Positions 33,599 through 41,479 of a DNA stretch of 56,261 bases are shown here, one piece after another. Numbering within the stretch: the stretch's first letter is position 1; every line of letters begins with the position of its first letter. The notes beneath the pieces are model-generated. The model made no database searches. It was given only the letters and a program-made list of their open reading frames with translations, and was not told the DNA's origin. This DNA is from Sphingomonadales bacterium UBA2369. Lineage in GTDB: Bacteria > Pseudomonadota > Alphaproteobacteria > Sphingomonadales > Sphingomonadaceae. Location of the stretch: NCBI GenBank assembly GCA_002344055.1, contig DDTH01000001.1:1-56261 (forward strand), in the 5' to 3' direction. Position numbers and translations under genes: made by a program.

Positions 33599-34365
33599 AG
33601 CGCTGCGCCGCCATGTTCGCGCGCGAACCCGGCGTGTTCGGCGCGTTCGTCATGCTCGGCGATCCCGATCTGGCGACCAGCGCCGCCATCCTCGAACAAC
33701 TGGTTGCGGGTGGCGCCGACATGCTGGAGCTTGGCATTCCATTCTCCGACCCGGTTGCCGACGGTCCGGTCATTCAGGCGGCCGCCGAGCGCGCGCTGCG
33801 GGCCGGCACGACGCCGGACGATTGTTTCGCGTTGCTGGCGGCGTTTCGCGCGCGCCATGCGGACACGCCTGTCGGCATCCTGACTTACGCGAACCTGGTG
33901 CTTGGCGGCGGACGGGACCATTTCTATCGCCGCGCTGCCGCAGCGGGCGTGGACAATGTGCTGGTCGCCGACGTGCCGTTGTTCGAGGCGGCGCCTTATG
34001 CCGCGGCCGCGCGCGCGCACGGCGTGGACCCCGTGCTGATCGCCGCTGCGAACACCCCGCCCGAGCGGTTGCGCGAGATAGCCGCGCTGGGCGGCAGCTA
34101 TACCTATTGCGTCGCGCGCGCGGGCGTGACCGGGACTGGCGAGACGGTCCGGTTCGAGCATGCCGGGATGCTGGCCGCTCTCCGCGCCGCCGGGGCGCCG
34201 CCGCCCGTCTTCGGCTTCGGCATCTCGCAGCCGGACCATGTCCGCGCGGCGCTGGCGGCGGGCGCGGCGGGTGCGATTTCCGGCTCGGCGATCGTGGCCC
34301 GCGTCGCGGCCGGACAGCCGGTCGCCGATTTCGTCGCGGCGATGAAGGCGGCCACGATCCCCTGA
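33595..34365 (+). CDS. trpA: tryptophan synthase alpha chain
   Basis: A 256-residue TIM barrel that releases indole from indole-3-glycerol phosphate and channels it to TrpB. Catalytic Glu in MLELGIPFSDPVADGPVIQ and Asp in LVADVPLFEAAPY; phosphate region GFGISQPDHVRAAL and GAAGAISGSAIV. The GTG start 33595 overlaps the trpB stop (GTGA). As with the other genes here, wording follows the enteric rather than the alphaproteobacterial TrpA. Last gene of the operon; no clear terminator is seen before panB. Confidence 0.94.
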   Translation: MKRCAAMFAREPGVFGAFVMLGDPDLATSAAILEQLVAGGADMLELGIPFSDPVADGPVIQAAAERALRAGTTPDDCFALLAAFRARHADTPVGILTYANLVLGGGRDHFYRRAAAAGVDNVLVADVPLFEAAPYAAAARAHGVDPVLIAAANTPPERLREIAALGGSYTYCVARAGVTGTGETVRFEHAGMLAALRAAGAPPPVFGFGISQPDHVRAALAAGAAGAISGSAIVARVAAGQPVADFVAAMKAATIP

Positions 34366-34405
34366 GCGTTTTGCCAGCGCTCCGGCGATCGGCTAATCGG
34401 CGTGC

Positions 34406-35260
34406 ATGTCCACCTTCACCATCGACAGCGGCACGAGCCGCGCCAATCCCTCGCCGGCGCCGGGCAAGCGTCTCACCGTCCCCGCGCTGCGGGCGCGGAA
34501 AGGTGCCGAGCCGATCGTCTGCCTGACCGCCTATACGATGCGCACCGCGCAATTGCTGGACGAGCATTGCGACTTGCTGCTGGTCGGCGATTCGCTGGGG
34601 CAGGTGATTTACGGCCTGCCGTCCACGGTGCCCGTGACGCTCGACATGATGTGCGCGCATGGCGCTGCGGTGGTGCGCGGGTCGTGGCATGCTCTCGTCT
34701 GCGTCGACATGCCGTTCGGTTCCTATGAGGAAAGCCCGGAACAGGCCTTCCGCAGCGCCGCGCGAATCATGAAGGAGACGGGCGCGGCCGCCGTGAAGCT
34801 GGAAGGCGGGGAGGCGATGGCGGAGACGATCGCCTTCCTTTCCGCGCGCGGCATTCCGGTGGTCGGCCATGTCGGCCTGACCCCGCAGGCGGTCAACGCG
34901 CTCGGCGGCTATCGCGCGCGTGGCCGTGACGACGCGGAGAGCGCCAAGATTATGGCCGATGCCCGCGCCGTTGCCGATGCCGGCGCCTTCCTGCTCGTGC
35001 TCGAGGGCGTGATGGAGGAGATTGCGGTCGAGGCGACGAAGGCGGTGGCCTGTCCCACGATCGGCATCGGCGCGTCGGCGCAATGCGACGGTCAGATCCT
35101 CGTGACCGAGGACATGCTGGGCCTGTTCGAGCGCACGCCGCGCTTCGTGAAGAAGTTCGGCGATCTGGCCGGGGAGATTTCCGCCGCCGCCTCCACCTAT
35201 GCCGCCGACGTCCGTTCCCGCGCCTTTCCCGGCGAGGAGCAGGTCTACCGGCCCAAATGA
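34406..35260 (+). CDS. panB: 3-methyl-2-oxobutanoate hydroxymethyltransferase
   Basis: A 284-residue enzyme of pantothenate (coenzyme A) synthesis; it transfers a hydroxymethyl group from methylene-THF to ketoisovalerate. Motifs: VCLTAYTMRTAQLLDEHCDLLLVGDSLG in pieces, metal-binding DMPFGSYEESPEQAF, VKLEGGEAMAETI, GIPVVGHVGLTPQ and IGIGASAQCDGQILV with the catalytic Glu just before. Full length. Forty bases after trpA on the same strand; may be read-through from the trp operon. No panC lies nearby. Confidence 0.95.
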   Translation: MSTFTIDSGTSRANPSPAPGKRLTVPALRARKGAEPIVCLTAYTMRTAQLLDEHCDLLLVGDSLGQVIYGLPSTVPVTLDMMCAHGAAVVRGSWHALVCVDMPFGSYEESPEQAFRSAARIMKETGAAAVKLEGGEAMAETIAFLSARGIPVVGHVGLTPQAVNALGGYRARGRDDAESAKIMADARAVADAGAFLLVLEGVMEEIAVEATKAVACPTIGIGASAQCDGQILVTEDMLGLFERTPRFVKKFGDLAGEISAAASTYAADVRSRAFPGEEQVYRPK

Positions 35261-35411
35261 CGCCTTGATTGGCGCTAGAAGGGCTGGACGGCCAAAGCGG
35301 TTTCAGCTTTCGTTCACGCGCCCGGGCCGGTAAGGAGCCTGCCGCAAGGGCGTGCAGGGATCACAAGCGGGTTTCGAAGCGGCGCCTTCATCCGCAAATG
35401 GAGACAGGGTT

Positions 35412-36146
35412 TTGGCGGTCAAGCCGAAGAGCGAAGGCGATACTTTCCTGCGCGAGGTGGACGAGGAATTGCGGCGCGAGCGCGTCAGCGATTTCGTTAC
35501 CCGCTATGGCACCTGGATCATCGTCGGCGTCGTCGCCCTGCTCGGCGCGGTTGGCGGCTGGATCTGGTATCAGCACAATCAGAATGTGCAGGCCGGAGAC
35601 CTGTCCAGCAAGGTCATCCAGGTCAGCGACCAGATCGAGCGGAACAATGCGGCGGGCGCGGCCGCGACGATCGACGAACTGGTCGATAGCGGCAATCCGG
35701 CCTTCCGGGTCGCCGGTCTTTTCGCCCGCGCCAATGCGCAGATTTCGACCAATGCGGTTCCGGCCGCGATCGACACGCTGAAGCAGATCGTAGCGGACGG
35801 CGATGCGCCGCAGGCCTATCGCGACGCCGCTTTGATCCGTCAGACGCTGCTGGAGTTCGAGACTGTTCCGCCGGAGCAGGTGGTCGAGCGGATGCGGCCG
35901 TTCGCGGAAAGCGGCAATGCCTGGCATGGCACGGCCGGCGAATTGCTCGCCGCCGCCTATATCAAGCAGAACAAGCCGCAGGATGCGGGGCGCGTGTTCG
36001 AAGCGATTGCGCGCGACGAGGCGGTGCCGGATTCGATCCGCCAGCGGGCAATCCAGATGGCGAGCACGCTTGGCATCGACGCGGTCCAGCTCGATCCGCA
36101 ACTGGAAGCGGTTGCCTCCGGCAATACGGCCGCGCCGCAGCAATGA
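35412..36146 (+). CDS. YfgM-like membrane-anchored TPR protein
   Basis: This 244-residue protein starts best at TTG 35412 (AVKPKSEGDTFLREVDEEL) behind GGAGACAGGG; an in-frame ATG at 35352 is less likely. The amphipathic start RVSDFVTRYG leads to one transmembrane helix (about 34-53) and a periplasmic TPR-like helical domain to the end. In E. coli YfgM works next to BamB and interacts with SecYEG and PpiD as a periplasmic chaperone; the gene order yfgM-bamB-der is the same here, which supports the identity. Confidence 0.82.
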   Translation: MAVKPKSEGDTFLREVDEELRRERVSDFVTRYGTWIIVGVVALLGAVGGWIWYQHNQNVQAGDLSSKVIQVSDQIERNNAAGAAATIDELVDSGNPAFRVAGLFARANAQISTNAVPAAIDTLKQIVADGDAPQAYRDAALIRQTLLEFETVPPEQVVERMRPFAESGNAWHGTAGELLAAAYIKQNKPQDAGRVFEAIARDEAVPDSIRQRAIQMASTLGIDAVQLDPQLEAVASGNTAAPQQ

Positions 36147-36165
36147 TTGCAAACACGATCCCGAC

Positions 36166-36200
36166 GGGAAGAACCGACTTGGTGGGAAGAACCGACTTGG
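36166..36200. repeat. tandem 17-base duplication upstream of bamB
   Basis: GGGAAGAACCGACTTGG at 36166-36182 is repeated exactly at 36184-36200 (18-base period), between the yfgM-like stop and the bamB start. It keeps frame with an upstream bamB ATG at 36143. Probably a recent slippage event that changes the spacing between the genes. Confidence 0.85.
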
Positions 36201-36217
36201 CAAGGAAGAGCGCGCGT

Positions 36218-37579
36218 ATGAAGCCGATCGTCACAATGGCCCTGATGAGCGGCCTGCTCGCCGGCTGCAGCGTCTTCAAGGGCGATGGCGGCCCGCGCAC
36301 CGGCACGGTCGGCGCGCGCGAGGTCGTGCTCGGCGCCGAGGCGCAGGTCGAGGTGGATGCCTCGCTGGCCGGAACGCCGGTGATGGTGCCCGGCCCGATC
36401 GCCAATGCCGACTGGCCGCAGCCCGGCGGCAATGCCTCCCATTCGATGATCCACGTCAATCTGTCCGCCTCGCCGGCGCGGCAGTGGAGCGTCAGCATCG
36501 GCACCGGCAGCAGCGGCCGTGGCCGCCTGGCCGCCGAGCCTGTGGTCGCTGGCGGGCGCGTCTATACGATGGATACGTCCGGCGTGGTCCGCGCGTTCGA
36601 CGCCAATAGCGGCGCCCGCATGTGGGAAGCGCAGGTGCGCGGCGAACAGGCGACCGGCGACGTGCTGTTCGGTGGGGGTGTGAGTTTCGACGAGGGCCGG
36701 GTCTACGCCACCAACGGCGCCGGCTACACCGCCGCGCTCGACGCGGCGACCGGCGCGCAGATCTGGATGGTGCGCCCCGGCGGCCCGCTGCGCGGTGCGC
36801 CGACCGTGGTGCCGGGCAGCGTCTATGTCGTCAGCCAGGACAATCAGATCTATGCGCTGAACACTGCGACCGGCCAGACGCAGTGGAACGGCATTGGCGC
36901 GGTCGAGCTGGCGGGCGTGTTCGGGGCGGCGGCTCCGGCCTTCGCGCAATCGACCATCGTCGCCGGTTTCTCGAGCGGCGAGCTCACCGCCTATCGCTAC
37001 GAAAATGGCCAGGTGGTGTGGCAGGATGCGCTGGCGCGCACCGGCATCAGCACCATCGTCGGCAACCTCTCCGATATCGACGCCGATCCGGTGATCGACA
37101 ATGGGCGCGTTTTCGCGGTCGGCCAGGGCGGCCGTATGGTCGCCGTGGAACTGGTCAGCGGCCAGCGTGCCTGGGAAATCAACATTGCCGGCATCTCCAC
37201 GCCGTGGGTGTCGGGTGAGTGGGTGTTCGTGGTGACCGACCGGGCAGAGCTGCTCGCGGTTGCGCGCAGCTCGGGCCGGATCCGCTGGAAGTCGCAGCTG
37301 CAGCGTTTCCGTTCTCCCGAGCGGCGCAGCGCGCCGGACCGGATCGGCAACATCCGCGTCACGCCGGGCACCGGCCCGATCTTCTGGCGCGGCCCGATAC
37401 TCGCTGGCGGCAATCTGGTGCTCGCCAGTTCGACCGGTCAGATCGTGCTGATCAACCCGGCCGACGGAGCCGTGCGGGGCACGATCGCGCACACGACGCC
37501 CGTTTCGCTGCCCCCGGTGGTGGCGAACGGCGTGATGTACATCCTCGACGATAACGGCATGCTGACCGCCTATCGTTGA
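36218..37579 (+). CDS. bamB: outer-membrane assembly lipoprotein BamB
   Basis: A 453-residue lipoprotein; ATG 36218 with AAGGAAG at 36202-36208 gives signal MKPIVTMALMSGLLAGC with the lipobox Cys at 17. An eight-bladed beta-propeller follows, visible as PQQ-like blades (VYTMDTSGVVRAFDANSGARMWEA, YTAALDAATGAQIWMV, QIYALNTATGQTQWNG, ELLAVARSSGRIRWK). It is the scaffold of the BAM complex that folds outer-membrane proteins. The blade spacing is normal. Behind a yfgM-like gene as in E. coli, but der is displaced by two inserted genes. Confidence 0.93.
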   Translation: MKPIVTMALMSGLLAGCSVFKGDGGPRTGTVGAREVVLGAEAQVEVDASLAGTPVMVPGPIANADWPQPGGNASHSMIHVNLSASPARQWSVSIGTGSSGRGRLAAEPVVAGGRVYTMDTSGVVRAFDANSGARMWEAQVRGEQATGDVLFGGGVSFDEGRVYATNGAGYTAALDAATGAQIWMVRPGGPLRGAPTVVPGSVYVVSQDNQIYALNTATGQTQWNGIGAVELAGVFGAAAPAFAQSTIVAGFSSGELTAYRYENGQVVWQDALARTGISTIVGNLSDIDADPVIDNGRVFAVGQGGRMVAVELVSGQRAWEINIAGISTPWVSGEWVFVVTDRAELLAVARSSGRIRWKSQLQRFRSPERRSAPDRIGNIRVTPGTGPIFWRGPILAGGNLVLASSTGQIVLINPADGAVRGTIAHTTPVSLPPVVANGVMYILDDNGMLTAYR

Positions 37580-37601
37580 TCGGAAAGCCGCAGGGGACCG
37601 G

Positions 37602-37955
37602 ATGACGCAATCGGCTGATTGGGTACGCGGGGTTTCGGTCGCGGCTTTCGTCGCGCAGCTTGCGGCTCTTTGGTTTCTAGTCGGCGGCGAGCGCGACATC
37701 GTCGCGTTCGCGTTTGTTGGATGCCTTTGCTCGGGCCTCCCTCTGCCGATCCTTGTCGCGCGAAAGTCCAAGCCGCGGCTCAACATCGCCTTGCTCGTCG
37801 GGCTTGTACTGGCGCTTCTTCTGGCGGCGTTGATCGTCGGTAGCGTCTTCAGCGCGACGAATAGCACGGCGGTACTGGGCTTGATGCTGCTGCCAGTCGT
37901 TCAGTGGGGCACGTTCCTGCTGGTCACAGCGATAGGCTTTGCCGCCGAAGCCTGA
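37602..37955 (+). CDS. small four-helix membrane protein, unknown function
   Basis: A 117-residue hydrophobic protein with four transmembrane helices (about 9-26, 32-50, 59-80, 90-113). Start ATG has AGGGG nine bases upstream. Its start lies 22 bases after the bamB stop, so it may be read from the bamB transcript. No motif of a known family is visible. Confidence 0.65.
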   Translation: MTQSADWVRGVSVAAFVAQLAALWFLVGGERDIVAFAFVGCLCSGLPLPILVARKSKPRLNIALLVGLVLALLLAALIVGSVFSATNSTAVLGLMLLPVVQWGTFLLVTAIGFAAEA

Positions 37956-37981
37956 CCGCGAGAAAACCAGGTTCGTTCCCG

Positions 37982-39388
37982 CTAGGGCTTTTCCACCACC
38001 GGCGTGTCCGCCTCCAGCCCGTCATCATGGCTCGGCCGGCCGGCGGCGCGTTCCACTTCGTCGGCGCGGTGGATGGCGGCGTGATAGCGGCGGCTGGCGA
38101 GCAGCCACAGCGGGATCACGGCGGCGTAGATGATCAGCGTGCCCAGGCAGAGCGAGTAGGCAACCATCTGCTCGTCGCGGAACACATAGTCGGTGATCGT
38201 GGCGAAGAAGAGCGCGCCGAGGCCGCCGCCGATCAGCGAGCCCAGGAAGACGTTGATCGCGATGAAGCGGGCGCGCAGCCAGCTGGGCGAGGCGTTGACG
38301 ATGGCACCCGGCAACAGGGTCGCGGCGCCGTAGGTGAAAAGCAAAGGCGTGCAGAGCACGACAAGGCCCAGCCACGGATTGGGCAGGATCGGGCCGATCG
38401 CGGCGAGCGGCGCGATGACGATGGCGGAGATCACCTTCAGCCGCAGCGTCGCATCCTTGCCCATGCGGCGGCTGAGGCGCGGCGTGAACCAGCCCGCGGC
38501 AAGCGCGCCGAGAATGCCGGTGCTGACCGCTACCGCGCCGAAGGCGATGCCGGTATCCTGCAGCGACCAGCCGTGGACGCGCTGGAACATGACGACCACC
38601 CATTGCGGATAGCCGTTCAGGAACAGCACGAAGAGCGCGTTCCCGGCCATCAGCGGAATGATGTAGCCGCGCACATTGTAGAGGTGCGCCATCAGCCCCT
38701 CGCGGGTTTCCTCGCCGACCGCCTTCTTGGGGGCGGGAGCGCGCTTGTCCTTGGTCAGCAGCAACGGGATCACCAGAAGGAGGCCCAGGGCGCCGGCGAA
38801 GATGAAGGTGATGCGCCAGCCGCTCATGCCGAGTTGCTCGGCGGTGCCGCTGCGGGTCAGCCAGTCGGTCAGGGTCGCGGCGCCGGCGGTGGCGAGCGTG
38901 ATGCCGATGGGTGTGCCGAGCTGGAAGATGCCGAGGCCGCGTGGAAGTACGGTTCGCGGGAAGCGGTCGGACAGCAGGGAAACGGAGCAGGGGACCGCCG
39001 TCGCTTCGCCCAGACCCACGCCCATCCGGCACAGGAAGAGGATCCAGAAGGAGGAGGCGAAGCCGAAGCCGATGGTGAGCGAGCACCAGACGGTGACGCC
39101 CATGGCGAGCAAAAGCGCCCGGTTCATCCGGTCGGCGAGCCAGGCGATCGGCAGCGCGCCGACACCGTAGCAGATCGAAAAGGCCAGACCGGTCAGCAGC
39201 GAAATCTGCGTGTCGGTGAAACTGAATTCGGCCTTGATCGGCTCGATCAGGATACCGATCAGGGTGCGATCGAGCCAGGAAACGGTCGCGACCGCCATCA
39301 CCAGCCAGGCCAGCCGCCAGGCGCCGGGCGCGGGCTTGGACAGTTCGTGATGCTCGCCTTTGCCCGCACTGTCGACGAAAACGGCCAT
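37982..39388 (-). CDS. MFS transporter (spinster-like)
   Basis: A 468-residue protein with 12 transmembrane helices. The MFS motif A is seen as AWLADRMNRALLLAMG, and helix 1 has SWLDRTLIGILIEPIKAEFSFTD in parts, followed by FCRMGVGLGEATAVPCSVSLLSD as in spinster-type carriers. Substrate unknown. I chose ATG 39388; a longer frame to 39469 would overlap der upstream sequence. It is transcribed against bamB and der and separates them. Confidence 0.87.
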   Translation of the reverse strand: MAVFVDSAGKGEHHELSKPAPGAWRLAWLVMAVATVSWLDRTLIGILIEPIKAEFSFTDTQISLLTGLAFSICYGVGALPIAWLADRMNRALLLAMGVTVWCSLTIGFGFASSFWILFLCRMGVGLGEATAVPCSVSLLSDRFPRTVLPRGLGIFQLGTPIGITLATAGAATLTDWLTRSGTAEQLGMSGWRITFIFAGALGLLLVIPLLLTKDKRAPAPKKAVGEETREGLMAHLYNVRGYIIPLMAGNALFVLFLNGYPQWVVVMFQRVHGWSLQDTGIAFGAVAVSTGILGALAAGWFTPRLSRRMGKDATLRLKVISAIVIAPLAAIGPILPNPWLGLVVLCTPLLFTYGAATLLPGAIVNASPSWLRARFIAINVFLGSLIGGGLGALFFATITDYVFRDEQMVAYSLCLGTLIIYAAVIPLWLLASRRYHAAIHRADEVERAAGRPSHDDGLEADTPVVEKP

Positions 39389-39518
39389 GAACTGTCCCCC
39401 GGATCGGCGCGTAGCTAGCGCGCCCACCGCGCGACTAGCAACCCTGTGGAAGGCGCAAAGCGCGATCAAAGCGGGTCACTTGACCGCGACCCTGCAGTTC
39501 GTCACCGCAAAGCCCATC

Positions 39519-40877
39519 ATGCCTCTTCCCACGCTCGCCATTGTCGGCCGACCCAATGTCGGCAAATCGACCCTGTTCAACCGGCTGGTCGGCAAGCGTC
39601 TGGCGCTGGTCGACGACCGTCCCGGCGTGACCCGCGACCGGCGGGAAGGGGAAGCGAGCCTGCTCGGGCTGGAATTCACCGCGATCGATACGGCCGGGTA
39701 CGAGGATGAGGATGCACACACGCTGCCGGGCCGGATGCGCGCGCAGACGATGGCGGCGGTGCGGGAGGCGGACGCGGTCTTGTTCCTGATCGACGCGCGC
39801 GCCGGTGTTACCCCGCTCGACGAGGAGATTTCCCGCTGGCTGCGCGAGGAGCCGACCCCGGTCGTGCTCGCCGCGAACAAGGCCGAGGGGCGGGCGGGAG
39901 AGAGCGGGCTGCTGGAAGCCTATGCACTCGGCCTGGGCGACCCGATCGCGATCAGCGCCGAGCATGGCGAGGGCGTCGCCGACCTGTTCGAGAAATTGCT
40001 GCCTTATCTCGACCGGCCGGAGGGCGAGGACGAGGCGGAAGGCGATGACGAGACCGGCCCGCTGAAGCTGGCGGTTGTCGGCCGGCCCAATGCGGGCAAG
40101 TCCACCCTGATCAATCGCATCCTCAGCGAGGAACGGCTGATCACCGGGCCGGAAGCCGGCATCACGCGGGATTCGATCGCGATCGACTGGCTGTGGACCG
40201 CGCCGGACGGCAGCGAACGGCCCGTGCGGCTGATCGACACGGCGGGCATGCGAAAGCGTGCCAAAGTGCAGGACAAGCTCGAGAAGCTCGCCGTCTCCGA
40301 CGGGCTGCGCGCGGTCGACTTCGCCGAAGTGGTCGTTCTGCTCCTCGACGCGACGCTGGGGCTGGAAGCGCAGGATCTGAAGATCGCCGACAAGGTGCTG
40401 CAGGAAGGCCGCGCATTGATCATCGCGATCAACAAATGGGATGTGGCCGAAGGCGGCAGCGGCCTGTTCAACGGCATTCGCGGCGCGCTGGACGAGGGCC
40501 TGTCGCAGGTTCGCGGCGTGCCTTTGCTCACCGTCTCGGCGGCGACAGGCAAGGGCCTCGATATCCTGCTCAAGGTGGCCTTCGAAGTGCGCGAGGCCTG
40601 GTCGCGGCGCGTGCCGACCGGCGAGCTGAACCGCTGGTTCGAGGCATCGGTCGAGAAGAATCCCCCGCCGGCGCCCGGCGGCAAGCGCATCAAGCTGCGT
40701 TACATCACCCAGGTCGCCAATCGCCCGCCGACCTTCGTGGTGTTCGGCAACCGCACCGACGATCTGCCGGAAAGCTATCGCCGCTATCTGATCAACGGCA
40801 TCCGCAAGGAATTGGGCTTTGGCGCGGTGCCTGTGCGGCTGAACTTCCGCTCGTCGCGCAACCCGTTCGATCCCTGA
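39519..40877 (+). CDS. der: ribosome biogenesis GTPase Der (EngA)
   Basis: A 452-residue protein with two consecutive GTPase domains and a KH-like C-terminal domain. G1 motifs GRPNVGKST (domain 1) and GRPNAGKST (domain 2), G3 DTAGYEDED and DTAGMRKRAK, G4 AANKAEG (NKxE instead of NKxD in domain 1) and INKWDV. It matures the 50S subunit. ATG 39519 is the natural start (MPLPTLAIVGRPNVGKST). Normally close to bamB; here the MFS gene lies between on the opposite strand. Confidence 0.95.
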   Translation: MPLPTLAIVGRPNVGKSTLFNRLVGKRLALVDDRPGVTRDRREGEASLLGLEFTAIDTAGYEDEDAHTLPGRMRAQTMAAVREADAVLFLIDARAGVTPLDEEISRWLREEPTPVVLAANKAEGRAGESGLLEAYALGLGDPIAISAEHGEGVADLFEKLLPYLDRPEGEDEAEGDDETGPLKLAVVGRPNAGKSTLINRILSEERLITGPEAGITRDSIAIDWLWTAPDGSERPVRLIDTAGMRKRAKVQDKLEKLAVSDGLRAVDFAEVVVLLLDATLGLEAQDLKIADKVLQEGRALIIAINKWDVAEGGSGLFNGIRGALDEGLSQVRGVPLLTVSAATGKGLDILLKVAFEVREAWSRRVPTGELNRWFEASVEKNPPPAPGGKRIKLRYITQVANRPPTFVVFGNRTDDLPESYRRYLINGIRKELGFGAVPVRLNFRSSRNPFDP

Positions 40878-40977
40878 CCGGAACCGGTGCGATTTCCTTA
40901 CGGAAAGCGTGTCGCGTCAATCGCTTTTTTACCCTTGGGGCATAGCCTCCCCGCACATTTGACCAGGGGTGCGAAGC

Positions 40978-41388
40978 GTGTCGGAAGAGACTGTGGACGA
41001 AATTGTCGACTGGTCCGTCTATTCGTCGGTGCGTTTCGAGCTGGGCGCGAACTTCGTGCGGATTCTCGGCTACTTCCACGAAGATGGCGAGAAAGCGGTA
41101 ACGCGGATCGAGGCGGCGATGCATGCCCGTGACGCCGCGGCGATGATCATTCCGGCGCATACGATGAAATCCGAAGCGCGGCAGTTCGGCGCGATCCCGC
41201 TGGCGGTGCTGGCTGAGGATATCGAGAATGCCGCCCGCCATGCCGTGGAAATGCAACTCTTCCCCGACGATATTCTGCCGCAGGTCGCGGAGCTGCGCCC
41301 GCTCTATCGCAAGACGATCGACCTGCTGATGGAGCGCGCCAATCCGCTGCAGCAGCGCCGTGCCGGGGGCTTCGGCAACCGCGGCTAG
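40978..41388 (+). CDS. histidine phosphotransfer (Hpt) domain protein
   Basis: A 136-residue helical protein with the phosphoacceptor motif IIPAHTMKSEARQFGA; the His is residue 61. GTG 40978 is preceded by AGGGG at 40965-40969, spacing eight; a GTG at 40969 is possible. Hpt proteins relay phosphate from hybrid kinases to response regulators (ChpT-like or other relays). No kinase or regulator gene lies nearby, so its partners are elsewhere. The stop TAG is part of a palindromic repeat. Confidence 0.85.
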   Translation: MSEETVDEIVDWSVYSSVRFELGANFVRILGYFHEDGEKAVTRIEAAMHARDAAAMIIPAHTMKSEARQFGAIPLAVLAEDIENAARHAVEMQLFPDDILPQVAELRPLYRKTIDLLMERANPLQQRRAGGFGNRG

Positions 41389-41479
41389 AGCGGTTTCCAC
41401 TTGCGTGGAACCGCTCTGATCTCTGTTTGGCGCGTTTGCCGGGCCGGCAGGTGATTCCACCTGCCTCGCAACCGCTCTA
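41386..41479. repeat. palindromic cloverleaf element providing both convergent stop codons
   Basis: Outer stem TAGAGCGGTT (41386-41395) with AACCGCTCTA (41470-41479), perfect over ten pairs. Inside, the left part folds as AGAGCGGTTTCCAC against GTGGAACCGCTCT with one bulge, and the right part as GGCAGGTG-ATTC-CACCTGCC. The first three bases are the stop of the Hpt gene and the last three the stop of the DUF418 gene on the other strand. Confidence 0.85.
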
